In this document: positions 1 to 6,642 of the stretch, piece after piece | How the letters are laid out: the number at the start of each line of letters is the position of its first letter | Numbering within the stretch: the first letter of the stretch is position 1 | Origin: Candidatus Cloacimonadota bacterium | GTDB lineage: Bacteria > Cloacimonadota > Cloacimonadia > Cloacimonadales > TCS61 | Assembly: GCA_021736135.1 (NCBI GenBank) | Contig: JAIPGO010000039.1 | Coordinates: 1-33,972 of the forward strand | Direction of reading: 5' to 3' | DNA length: 33,972 nucleotides | Notes under the pieces: generated by a model | Told to the model about the DNA's origin: nothing | The model's input: only the letters and a program-made list of their open reading frames with translations | Database searches by the model: none | Program-made: the position numbers and the translations under genes

Positions 1-1498
1 CGCAAAGTGAAGTATCAATGATCTGTCTGCCGAGTTTTTCCAGTCTGTCCAGGTCTGCTTCTTCACCTTCACCGTTGGTGATACGTTCCAGGATCTTATG
101 CATATGCTTGAGACCAATGCGGCAGGGCGTGCATTTTCCGCAGCTTTCTTCCATGCTGAATTCGAGGAAGAATTTGGCAACATTGACCATACAGTTATTT
201 TCATTCATCACGATCACGCCGCCGGAACCCATCATCGCGCCTTTAGCAGTAAGATTTTCGTAAGTAATGGGAGTATCGAGATGTTCAGTAGTAAGGCAGC
301 CGCCGGAAGGGCCGCCGAGCTGGACAGCCTTGAATTTTCTATCACCGATTATTCCTCCGCCCACATCAAAGATCAATTCACGCAGAGTAATACCCATGGG
401 AACTTCCACGAGACCGGTATTGCGCACGTCACCTGTGAGAGCAAAAACCTTGGTACCACGACTGGTATCCACGCCCATAGCATAGAACCATTCCGCGCCT
501 TTACGGAAAATAGTGGGCAGATTAGCCAGGGTTTCCACATTATTAACGGTAGTGGGTTTACCCCATACGCCGCTAACGCTGGGGAAGGGTGGTTTGGGAG
601 TAGGCTGCCCTCTTTTACCTTCAATGGAGGCAATAAGAGCGGTTTCTTCGCCACAGACAAAAGCGCCGGCACCGGTTCTAACCTCAGCAGCAAAGGAGAA
701 GCTGCTGTCAAAGATGTTTTCACCCATCAATCCGAATTCATGAGCCTGGGCAATAGCCTGCTTAATGCGGCGAATGGCAAGGGGATATTCCGCGCGGATA
801 TAAAAATAACCCTTGCTGGCGCCGGTGGCATAGGCAGCGATCATCATACCTTCCAGAATACGATGCGGATCGCCTTCCATAAGGCTTCTATCCATAAAAG
901 CACCGGGATCACCCTCATCACCGTTGCAGATCACGTATTTGGGAGCATCCTGTACCTGAGCCGTAAGGTTCCATTTTAACCAGGTGGGAAAACCGCCACC
1001 ACCGCGTCCGCGGAGACCACTTAGCTTAACAAGCTCGATAGCATCGGTGGGTTTCATTTCGGTAAGCACTTTGCCAATGGCTTCATAACCGCCGACGGCG
1101 ATGTATTCTTCGATGCTGTCCGGATTGATGTAGCCGCAGTTTTCCAGGGCAACCTTAACCTGTTTTTTATAAAAGGGCAGGTCTTTTTTTGTTTCGTAGA
1201 TTTTTCTGTCATCCTGCAGCATAAGCCTTTTAAGTGGTCTGCCTTTCACAAAATGTTCTTCCACGAGTTCCGGAATATCGGCAACTGTTAATTTCTGGTA
1301 GAAAACCCCTTCAGGATAAACAAGCATAACGGGACCGGCATCACATGGACCCATGCAGCCGGTTTCAATGATATTGATCTCTTCGCTTATATTCTGGCGT
1401 TTAATCTCTTCCAGGAGTTTTTCTTTGATCTTAAGAGCCCCGGCGCTAACGCATCCTGAACCACAACACAATAAGACATCAGTTCTTTTGTAAATCAT
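1..1498 (-). CDS. hndC: HndC/NuoF-like NADH-binding flavoprotein of a hydrogenase complex (3' end missing)
   Basis: This is the NADH/FMN subunit of an Hnd/Hyd-type hydrogenase or related NADH dehydrogenase; it passes electrons between NAD(P)H, FMN and iron-sulfur clusters in the cytoplasm. About 499 codons are present and the reading frame stays open to the window edge, so the C-terminus is missing. Seen in the translation: an N-terminal thioredoxin-like [2Fe-2S] domain with CCGSGC at residues 11-16 and GCMGPC near 50; the FMN loop GRGGGGFPTW near residue 165; the NADH-site motif NGDEGDPGAF near 190; and ESCGKCTPCR near 450, which binds a [4Fe-4S] cluster. The ATG at 1498 follows GGAGG by four bases, directly after the hndB stop. 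A C-terminal ferredoxin domain and a catalytic [FeFe] hydrogenase gene are expected just outside the window, by analogy with known clusters. Confidence 0.93.
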   Translation of the reverse strand, partial: MIYKRTDVLLCCGSGCVSAGALKIKEKLLEEIKRQNISEEINIIETGCMGPCDAGPVMLVYPEGVFYQKLTVADIPELVEEHFVKGRPLKRLMLQDDRKIYETKKDLPFYKKQVKVALENCGYINPDSIEEYIAVGGYEAIGKVLTEMKPTDAIELVKLSGLRGRGGGGFPTWLKWNLTAQVQDAPKYVICNGDEGDPGAFMDRSLMEGDPHRILEGMMIAAYATGASKGYFYIRAEYPLAIRRIKQAIAQAHEFGLMGENIFDSSFSFAAEVRTGAGAFVCGEETALIASIEGKRGQPTPKPPFPSVSGVWGKPTTVNNVETLANLPTIFRKGAEWFYAMGVDTSRGTKVFALTGDVRNTGLVEVPMGITLRELIFDVGGGIIGDRKFKAVQLGGPSGGCLTTEHLDTPITYENLTAKGAMMGSGGVIVMNENNCMVNVAKFFLEFSMEESCGKCTPCRIGLKHMHKILERITNGEGEEADLDRLEKLGRQIIDTSLC

Positions 1499-1506
1499 TC
1501 ATCCTC

Positions 1507-1872
1507 CTAAGATGTTGTAGTAACGAGGTAGTCCTGCACGATGCGGTTATTAACCAGATGTTCAGCAACGATGCGGCGGGCTTTTTCAGGATCAATATTG
1601 CCATAGGTAACGGCGGGTTTATCATTTTCGATAACATCCACAACGGGTTCCATAGACGAAAGACCCTTTTCACCGGTTTGAGTCACAATGATGCCGGTGA
1701 GATTACGGGCGGCTATTTCGTCGAGAATAGCCTTCATAACTTCTCTAGCGCCAGTAGCAATACCGGAAGTACCCATGCCAACGACCACTTTAAAGCGATA
1801 ATTGGATTCGCGGAGTTTCATCTCATTCTGGGCTTTTTCCCTGATTTTCCGCAATTCTTCCAAGGTCTTCAT
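1507..1872 (-). CDS. hndB: HndB-like thioredoxin-fold ferredoxin subunit without cysteines
   Basis: A 121-residue protein of the HndB type, the small subunit usually found between the NuoE-like and NuoF-like subunits of NADH-linked hydrogenases. An N-terminal helix (LEELRKIREKAQ) is followed by a thioredoxin-like fold with GMGTSGIATGA (near residues 32-42) and TQTGEKGLSSMEP (near 64-76). These match the two cluster-binding loops of the family, yet the protein contains no cysteine at all; the aligned positions carry Gly, Gly, Glu and Ser. It therefore cannot hold a cysteine-bound [2Fe-2S] cluster and is probably structural. The ATG follows GGAGGAAAATTA, and its A is shared with the TAA stop of the upstream ATPase gene, so the two are translationally coupled. 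Confidence 0.87.
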   Translation of the reverse strand: MKTLEELRKIREKAQNEMKLRESNYRFKVVVGMGTSGIATGAREVMKAILDEIAARNLTGIIVTQTGEKGLSSMEPVVDVIENDKPAVTYGNIDPEKARRIVAEHLVNNRIVQDYLVTTTS

Positions 1873-2444
1873 TAATTTTCCTCCATTTCTGTATTTTTTA
1901 TTCCTTCTTTCAACATTTCATCGAGAAAAGTGATAACGTCCGGATAACTTAGCGGAATATCACCTAACTCTTTTTTCACTAATTCGGTAGAAAACTTGAA
2001 ATCAAGACAGCTACCGTCAATTTTGCAGTGCTGCAGCTTAAGATGCAGGTCTATCTGTTCATGACCGAGAACAGCTGTGAGAATAGTATCTGAGATCATA
2101 CCCAGCGGCATACGGTCAATGTGATCATAGGCGAATTCGGCAGTGAGCACAGTACCTTTACTGACAACACTTTCGATTTTGAAACTGCCGGCGCAGCGCT
2201 CGGCATTCTCTTTAAACAGCGGGATACCCAGTCCGACTTTTTTCAGGCGTTCCGTTTTGGAAGTATAAAAAGGATCCTGAGCAGCCTGCAGAGTTTCATT
2301 ATCCATACCGAAACCGTCATCCTTAATGATGATGCGCAGAAGGTTTTCTGGTTCCAGAATAGTGATAATAATCCAGATATTCCGTGCTTTGGCGCGAACG
2401 GAATTTTCTATGATATCAAGAAGATGTAATGAGATATCCTGCAT
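1872..2444 (-). CDS. GHKL-fold ATP-binding protein (second copy in the operon)
   Basis: A 190-residue protein with a histidine-kinase-like ATPase domain. Visible motifs are the N box ENSVRAKA (about residues 12-19), the G1 box DDGFGMD (about 42-48) and a G2-like GLGIPL (about 72-77). No histidine phosphoacceptor domain, transmembrane segment or sensor domain is present, so it is a stand-alone nucleotide-binding or kinase module. The C-terminal 70 residues are not recognised. It sits between hndA and hndB, six bases after hndA and overlapping the hndB start. It is only loosely similar to the ATPase encoded at 5532-6032. Stand-alone GHKL proteins are known neighbours of [FeFe] hydrogenase genes in anaerobes, but their target is unknown to me. 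Confidence 0.8.
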   Translation of the reverse strand: MQDISLHLLDIIENSVRAKARNIWIIITILEPENLLRIIIKDDGFGMDNETLQAAQDPFYTSKTERLKKVGLGIPLFKENAERCAGSFKIESVVSKGTVLTAEFAYDHIDRMPLGMISDTILTAVLGHEQIDLHLKLQHCKIDGSCLDFKFSTELVKKELGDIPLSYPDVITFLDEMLKEGIKNTEMEEN

Positions 2445-2449
2445 TATAA

Positions 2450-2938
2450 CTAAGCCTGCCGGTATTTTTTCAGAATTTCTTTGAGCTTATCGCGGTTTTC
2501 GATGCGTCCAAATGTATCTTCTCCAATAACGAAGACAGGAGCCAGCGAACAAGCGCCAACGCAACGTACCGAGGTGAGAGTAAATTGATTATCCGGCGTG
2601 GTTCCACCCAGTTCGATTTTGAGTTCATCGCTGAGCATCTGCAGTAAACGGGGAGCGCCTTTAACGTAGCAGGCGGTTCCAGTGCAGACATTGATCACAT
2701 ATTTTCCGCGTGGTTTCATACTAAAGAAATTGTAAAATGTAACAACTCCATAAACTTCACTCAGGGGCATATTCAATTCTTCAGCAATAAAACGCTGCAC
2801 TTCTTCAGGGAGATACCCAAATATTTCCTGAGCATCGCGCAGAATTTCAATCAGCGGTTTTTCGAGACCTTTCTTTTCCTCGATCACCTTCTTCAGTTCG
2901 GCATAGAGGGCATTATCCCTGTAACAATCTTCTGCCAT
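2450..2938 (-). CDS. hndA: HndA/NuoE-like [2Fe-2S] subunit
   Basis: A 162-residue NuoE-family protein, the usual length. An N-terminal helical bundle (KPLIEILRDAQEIFGYLP, then VTFYNFF) is followed by a thioredoxin-like domain with the four [2Fe-2S] ligands in the patterns CTGTAC (Cx4C) and CVGAC (Cx3C). In Hnd/Hyd complexes this subunit passes electrons between the NuoF-like flavoprotein and the hydrogenase. Unlike HndB encoded just downstream, it keeps every cluster cysteine. The ATG follows GGAGGAAGT, a strong ribosome site. Confidence 0.93.
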   Translation of the reverse strand: MAEDCYRDNALYAELKKVIEEKKGLEKPLIEILRDAQEIFGYLPEEVQRFIAEELNMPLSEVYGVVTFYNFFSMKPRGKYVINVCTGTACYVKGAPRLLQMLSDELKIELGGTTPDNQFTLTSVRCVGACSLAPVFVIGEDTFGRIENRDKLKEILKKYRQA

Positions 2939-2965
2939 ACTTCCTCCATTATATTTATTTTTTAA

Positions 2966-3712
2966 TTACAAATCCTTTAAAAAGACCTTACGACCGCATT
3001 CCTGTCGGCACGCCATTTTCAGTTCCGCAATCGTGGGTTGATCCAGATAAAATTCCGTGTAGCCTGCTCCGATATCTTCAGGATAATGGGCATCAGAATT
3101 ACGGATCAAGGTGTAATCTGCCAGTTGCGGATATTGAACCATCAGCCGGTTATGATCTGCTTTGGCAGTAATTCCGCAGGCATCTATCGGCAGACCTGAC
3201 GGAATCATTCCCAATTGCCCGATAATGCTGAAACTACCGGCATCAACATGAGCCGGAAAGATCAGGGCGCCGTATTCAACCGCCTTTTCGAGTACTTCTT
3301 CAAGGCTTAACAGCGAGGAATTGATCAAAGCTTTTTCCTCGATTCTGACAATATTGGCATCTGCATCAACAACAACCTGATCACCGAAGAAATCCGGATC
3401 ATTGGCAACCGGAAGCAGCGATTCATAAATAATTTCACTAAAGGCAGCCGCTGCTGCCGGAGCATCGAACAGAGTAATCAGGTGGATCTCTTCCGCGGTC
3501 TGCACTTCCATGCCATACAGAAGGTGAATTCCGGCTTTATCTGCGACTTCTTTATAGGCAGAGCAGTTAGCCATTGAGTTATGATCCGTGATGGCAATGA
3601 TATCAAGCTCGCGTTCACAGGCTTTACTGATCACCATCTGCGGGGACATGGAAAGAGCGCCACAGGGTGATAGCACCGAATGAATATGCAAGTCAGCTTT
3701 AAACCAGTGCAC
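2966..3712 (-). CDS. PHP-domain metal-dependent phosphoesterase
   Basis: A 248-residue cytoplasmic PHP-superfamily protein. Metal-ligand motifs occur in the expected order: DLHIHS near residue 7, ITDHNS near 41, GMEVQT near 67, FPAHVDAG near 153 and RNSDAHYPEDIG near 206. PHP enzymes hydrolyse phosphoesters (nucleotide, sugar or histidinol phosphates) using two or three metal ions; this one's substrate cannot be read from sequence. The start is GTG at 3712, with AGGA seven bases upstream; no in-frame ATG suits better. It lies 181 bases after the DRTGG gene, the largest gap inside this operon, and an A/T-rich inverted repeat sits in that gap. Its position among hydrogenase and signalling genes suggests removal of a signal or phosphate, which is inference. 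Confidence 0.85.
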   Translation of the reverse strand: MHWFKADLHIHSVLSPCGALSMSPQMVISKACERELDIIAITDHNSMANCSAYKEVADKAGIHLLYGMEVQTAEEIHLITLFDAPAAAAAFSEIIYESLLPVANDPDFFGDQVVVDADANIVRIEEKALINSSLLSLEEVLEKAVEYGALIFPAHVDAGSFSIIGQLGMIPSGLPIDACGITAKADHNRLMVQYPQLADYTLIRNSDAHYPEDIGAGYTEFYLDQPTIAELKMACRQECGRKVFLKDL

Positions 3713-3893
3713 GTTTGAATCCTGTTTTTAATCCATATAGTGCCGTAGAAATTTGCGGATAGTAGAAAGCTTTTGGCGCAGAGAGAATTAGATAATTTTC
3801 ATAAATATAAAAATAATATTCATGAAAATTTTCTAACTCTTCTACACACAAAATCTTACTGTTCTTCATCAAAACCTGCTGCACAAAATGGAT
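3713..3893 (-). other. Intra-operon gap with long A/T-rich inverted repeat (3784-3840)
   Basis: The two arms, 3784-3802 and 3822-3840, pair at 17 of 19 positions. Five further pairs form inside the loop (3804-3808 with 3816-3820), and weaker symmetry continues outward. Because of the symmetry both strands encode similar short peptides, which makes the small open frames here look deceptively alike; I do not regard them as genes. As RNA it would form an A/U-rich hairpin between the DRTGG and PHP cistrons. It could be a processing or stabilising site, or a worn miniature mobile element. Confidence 0.6.
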
Positions 3894-4229
3894 TTATGGA
3901 TGCAGTAACTGGTAAAGTCTGCCGGCAACTTCAAAAGTGGTCATATTCGTGGCAAGAAGAATAATACCTTCTTCATTTGCTTTTTTGATCACAGCTTCGT
4001 CCGGTTTCATCTTATTACTGAATATCACAGCAGCGATATTTGCCAGGCTGGCAACTGCCACAACGTTCAGATGGCGCATAATAGTGATCCAGATTTGACC
4101 TTCGTGGGCATTGCCCATCACATCGGAAAGCAGATCTGAGGCATAGCCGCCTGATATTTCCATATCTGTTTCTATTTCACTGGTCAGGAATTGAGCATTT
4201 ACCGCATTTATAAACTCTTTCAGTTTCAT
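3894..4229 (-). CDS. DRTGG-domain-like protein (second copy)
   Basis: A 111-residue single-domain protein resembling the DRTGG/HPr-kinase N-terminal fold. It begins MKLKEFINAVNAQFLT, has the family-like segment GGYASDLLSDVM near residues 27-38 and ends with the segment IILLATNMTTFEVAGRLY. The protein encoded at 6033-6380 has the same layout (MKLGEIVKAL, AFASDLISDIL, LPLITTQFTMYKTSGIL), so the two are paralogues. DRTGG domains occur in regulators and next to CBS domains and are suspected to bind ligands. The ATG follows AGAGGTAAT and begins seven bases after the HydS-like gene, which implies co-transcription. The ligand is unknown. Confidence 0.75.
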   Translation of the reverse strand: MKLKEFINAVNAQFLTSEIETDMEISGGYASDLLSDVMGNAHEGQIWITIMRHLNVVAVASLANIAAVIFSNKMKPDEAVIKKANEEGIILLATNMTTFEVAGRLYQLLHP

Positions 4230-4236
4230 ATTACCT

Positions 4237-5520
4237 CTATTTAGTATTATTTTTTGGTCTCATTTTCTTACGTAACAGCACTACGCAATCTTCAATAGTA
4301 GATTTACCTTCCACAATATCCTCAGCTAAAGTAATGCAGGTAGGAGAGCCACAGGCAGAACAGTCAAGTCCTGGCAATTCTGCATTTATCTGGTGTATTC
4401 TCTTCATTTTTTCGAGGGCGGACTTAATATCGCTGCTAAGCTTCATAATGGAGCGACCCTCCAGCTGTTCAACTCCGAATTTTCCCTTCTCGAACATATC
4501 CAGAATTTCCTGGGATTCGAAACTGGCAGCTTCTTCTTTATTCATAATGTGCCGTATGCGGCTGGCGGCAATAAAGGGATTTTCGATATTTAATACACCA
4601 CCCACGCAACCAACGGTACAGCTATCTAATACAATATAATCGTAATGGTCAATCTGCTGATTCTCAATTTTTAAGAGGACTTCTATGACATTTGGTATGC
4701 CACAGACGGAAAGAGTTTTAATTTTATTTTCTTCCAGATCGGAAGCGGCATTCCTTGATATTGCCCAGCCTAATCCGCGGGTATGAATATCCATGGGACG
4801 CTTATCCTGAACTGCCTGTTTCAATACTTCCAGGGCTTCCCCAAAAACATTCTGGATAGAAATCGCACCATCTTCCAGATTGCTGAACTTTCCTTCCGGT
4901 TGATGAACAGCTGTTACCTGAGCAATACAGGGCACAATCAGGTAAATGCCGATGTCTTCTGCGGCGAGTTTTTTTTCTTTGATCAGTTTCTGGCGGTAAT
5001 ACATGGCAACTATACTGCGAGGTGATTCCAGATGCAGAAGATTGGGCAGCAATGAGGGAAACCTGACCTGGATCAATCTTACCACTGCCGGACAGCTACT
5101 GGAAAGAACGGGTCGAATTTCGGGACTGTTTTGCAGGTATTTATGCAGCATCATTCCAAAAAGTTCTGTCACCATAGATTCCTCGATAACCTCATCAAAG
5201 CCTATTTGTAAGAGAGCTTTTTTTGCCGTTGCATAACTTATATGCTCCGAAAACTGACCGGCATAAGAACTGGATAACACTGCTACTTTGTATTTTTTAT
5301 TTTTGATGATATCCAGCTTATCAGACCAGGGCAGCAAAGCGCCAAATTGACAAGCGCTGAGGCAGCGACCGCAATCGATACAGCGGTCTTCATCCAGTGC
5401 TACTTTACCATTGCGGATGCGTAAAGCCTGAGTAGGACACACCCGCACGCATTTCATACAGGCAACGCATTTTTCTGTCTTTACCTGCAGGGCATGGAAA
5501 TATTTTTTTTCTTTGTCCAT
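4237..5520 (-). CDS. HydS-like [FeFe] hydrogenase-family iron-sulfur protein, probably sensory
   Basis: A 427-residue soluble protein. Two [4Fe-4S] ferredoxin motifs (C18-C21-C24-C28 and C47-C50-C53-C57) precede an Fe-only hydrogenase large-subunit-like domain (about 78-330). A third cluster motif ends the protein: C387-C390-C395-C412, pattern Cx2Cx4Cx16C. The four cysteines that hold the H-cluster cubane in true hydrogenases have counterparts: C143 (SSSCP), C198 (VPCIAQ), C301 and C305 (DSCTVGC). However, the catalytic TSCCP cysteine is Ser142 and the lysine of PCxxK is Gln201; both normally serve proton transfer or the cofactor pocket. No small-subunit region and no PAS domain are visible. 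This fits the group C/D [FeFe] hydrogenases described as putative H2 or redox sensors better than a turnover enzyme. It lies between the ATPase and the second DRTGG gene. Confidence 0.85.
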   Translation of the reverse strand: MDKEKKYFHALQVKTEKCVACMKCVRVCPTQALRIRNGKVALDEDRCIDCGRCLSACQFGALLPWSDKLDIIKNKKYKVAVLSSSYAGQFSEHISYATAKKALLQIGFDEVIEESMVTELFGMMLHKYLQNSPEIRPVLSSSCPAVVRLIQVRFPSLLPNLLHLESPRSIVAMYYRQKLIKEKKLAAEDIGIYLIVPCIAQVTAVHQPEGKFSNLEDGAISIQNVFGEALEVLKQAVQDKRPMDIHTRGLGWAISRNAASDLEENKIKTLSVCGIPNVIEVLLKIENQQIDHYDYIVLDSCTVGCVGGVLNIENPFIAASRIRHIMNKEEAASFESQEILDMFEKGKFGVEQLEGRSIMKLSSDIKSALEKMKRIHQINAELPGLDCSACGSPTCITLAEDIVEGKSTIEDCVVLLRKKMRPKNNTK

Positions 5521-5531
5521 ATTTCTCTCAA

Positions 5532-6032
5532 TCAGGATTTTTTTCGGAAAAATATCATAAACTCCAGCAAAGTGCGTCCGCCTTCTTCGGAGTCAATATG
5601 CAACACATCAACATTTTTTTTGATATTCGGAAGCCCGAGTCCGGCACCGAAACCCATTTCACGAACCTGTTCATCGGCAGTACTGAAACCGGGAACCATT
5701 GATTGCTCGATGTCTTTCATACCGGGACCTTTATCATAAAACTTAATTACGACAAATTCAGGATAGATATTACCGGTTATTTCACCACCTCTGGCATGAG
5801 CGGTTTCATTAATTTCTGCTTCATAAGATGCTATGGCAATACGGCGTAAAATATCATGATCAACCCCCAGACGTTTCAACGCCATCTTGATCTGGGAAGA
5901 TGCATTGCCGGCATTAACGAAATCGCGCTCTCCAATTGTAAAATCCATAACAATCACCGGTTCCGGTCGTTCCAGGAAATATGAACTGGCTTCCTCAGCA
6001 AAAGCTTCATTAAAATACCAGTATTCAGCCAT
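5532..6032 (-). CDS. GHKL-fold anti-sigma-factor-like ATPase (first copy)
   Basis: A 166-residue protein with an RsbW/SpoIIAB-like ATPase domain. Seen are IKMALKRLGVDHDILRRIAIASYEAEINETAHA (N box, written here only as its key part EINETAHA), the G1 box DKGPGM near residue 107, and GFGAGLGLPN near 132. Proteins of this family act as Ser/Thr kinases or anti-sigma factors in partner switching. No anti-anti-sigma (STAS) partner or sigma factor lies in this operon, so the target differs or lies elsewhere. The ATG at 6032 directly follows the TAG/TAA region of the DRTGG gene (one base apart), so translation is coupled; the ribosome site is weak. Confidence 0.82.
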   Translation of the reverse strand: MAEYWYFNEAFAEEASSYFLERPEPVIVMDFTIGERDFVNAGNASSQIKMALKRLGVDHDILRRIAIASYEAEINETAHARGGEITGNIYPEFVVIKFYDKGPGMKDIEQSMVPGFSTADEQVREMGFGAGLGLPNIKKNVDVLHIDSEEGGRTLLEFMIFFRKKS

Positions 6033-6380
6033 TTATATCTTACAGCTTCTTAATCCGAGATTGAAAAGAATACCACTGGTTTTATACATGGTAAATTGAG
6101 TGGTTATTAGAGGAAGATCTCTTTCCTTAGCCATTTCCACAATTTCCTGTGACGGTTTCTTGCCGCGTACAAATACGATGCCGAATAACTCGATCATATC
6201 GGAAAGCCTGATGATCTGAGGATTCGTCAGTCCTGAAAGCAATAATGTGGGTTCCTTGGTGCACATCAGTATGTCACTGATGAGATCACTGGCAAATGCG
6301 CAGGTAATCTCTTTCTCCATAGCGGTTGCTCCCACTAGCACATCCGCTTCCAATGCCTTTACAATTTCACCTAACTTCAT
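6033..6380 (-). CDS. DRTGG-domain-like protein (first copy, first gene of operon)
   Basis: A 115-residue protein, paralogous to the one at 3894-4229. It has the N-terminal MKLGEIVKALEADVL, a central AFASDLISDIL near residues 28-38, the strand-turn GIVFVRGKKPS near 67-77 and a C-terminal LPLITTQFTMYKTSGIL. It probably binds a small ligand and regulates its neighbours, which is inference from the fold. As the first gene after the promoter at 6430-6457 it may be the best expressed of the set. AGGAAA lies upstream of the ATG at suitable distance. Confidence 0.75.
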   Translation of the reverse strand: MKLGEIVKALEADVLVGATAMEKEITCAFASDLISDILMCTKEPTLLLSGLTNPQIIRLSDMIELFGIVFVRGKKPSQEIVEMAKERDLPLITTQFTMYKTSGILFNLGLRSCKI

Positions 6381-6429
6381 AACAATTTCCTGTTCTGTTT
6401 ATTTTATCTCATTTCTAATTATTCTTGGC

Positions 6430-6457
6430 AAAATATTGACCCTGACTCTCAGGTCAA
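6430..6457 (-). promoter_or_regulatory. Promoter with palindromic operator in its spacer, ahead of the hydrogenase/signalling operon
   Basis: Read on the minus strand: TTGACC (6457-6452), a 16-base spacer, then TATTTT (6435-6430), about 50 bases before the first ATG at 6380. The spacer and -35 box form an inverted repeat. CCTGA and TCAGG flank a three-base centre (6441-6453), and TTGA/TCAA continue outward with one bulged base. A repressor or activator bound here would control RNA polymerase directly. It does not match the Rex consensus I know. GAGTATACTC (6485-6494), a perfect 10-base palindrome, lies just upstream. Confidence 0.6.
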
Positions 6458-6591
6458 GTAAATTAAATAACTGTGAGTAGCAATGAGTATACTCGTCTAA
6501 TCGGGCTATTTTATTGTGAAAACACTCCGCTCTTATGTATGTCTGGCGGAGCTTAATTATATGGTTATCTCAAAACTGCAAAGAGCTTTAT

Positions 6592-6640
6592 AAATTCTGA
6601 TATATCTCCGAGCCTGCGTATCCAGACCATCCTGGTCTGG
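6592..6640. repeat. Single partial copy of the double-hairpin repeat family
   Basis: This stretch matches the second half of the 121-bp unit found at 29005-29402: it shares AAATT..GAT, GAGCCTGCGT and the hairpin arms CCAGACCA (6622-6629) and TGGTCTGG (6633-6640). The hairpin begins two bases beyond the mtaD stop codon. The array at 29402 likewise touches the stop of its neighbour. It may act as a 3' end stabiliser or weak terminator. Confidence 0.8.
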
Positions 6641-6642
6641 TT

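Noticed and set aside
98-979. 293-codon plus-strand frame
   Set aside because: It is the antisense shadow of hndC, whose motifs are unmistakable on the minus strand.
3699-3964. Two small opposing frames of about 60 codons that encode similar peptides
   Set aside because: Their likeness comes from the A/T-rich palindrome; neither has a convincing ribosome site or family.
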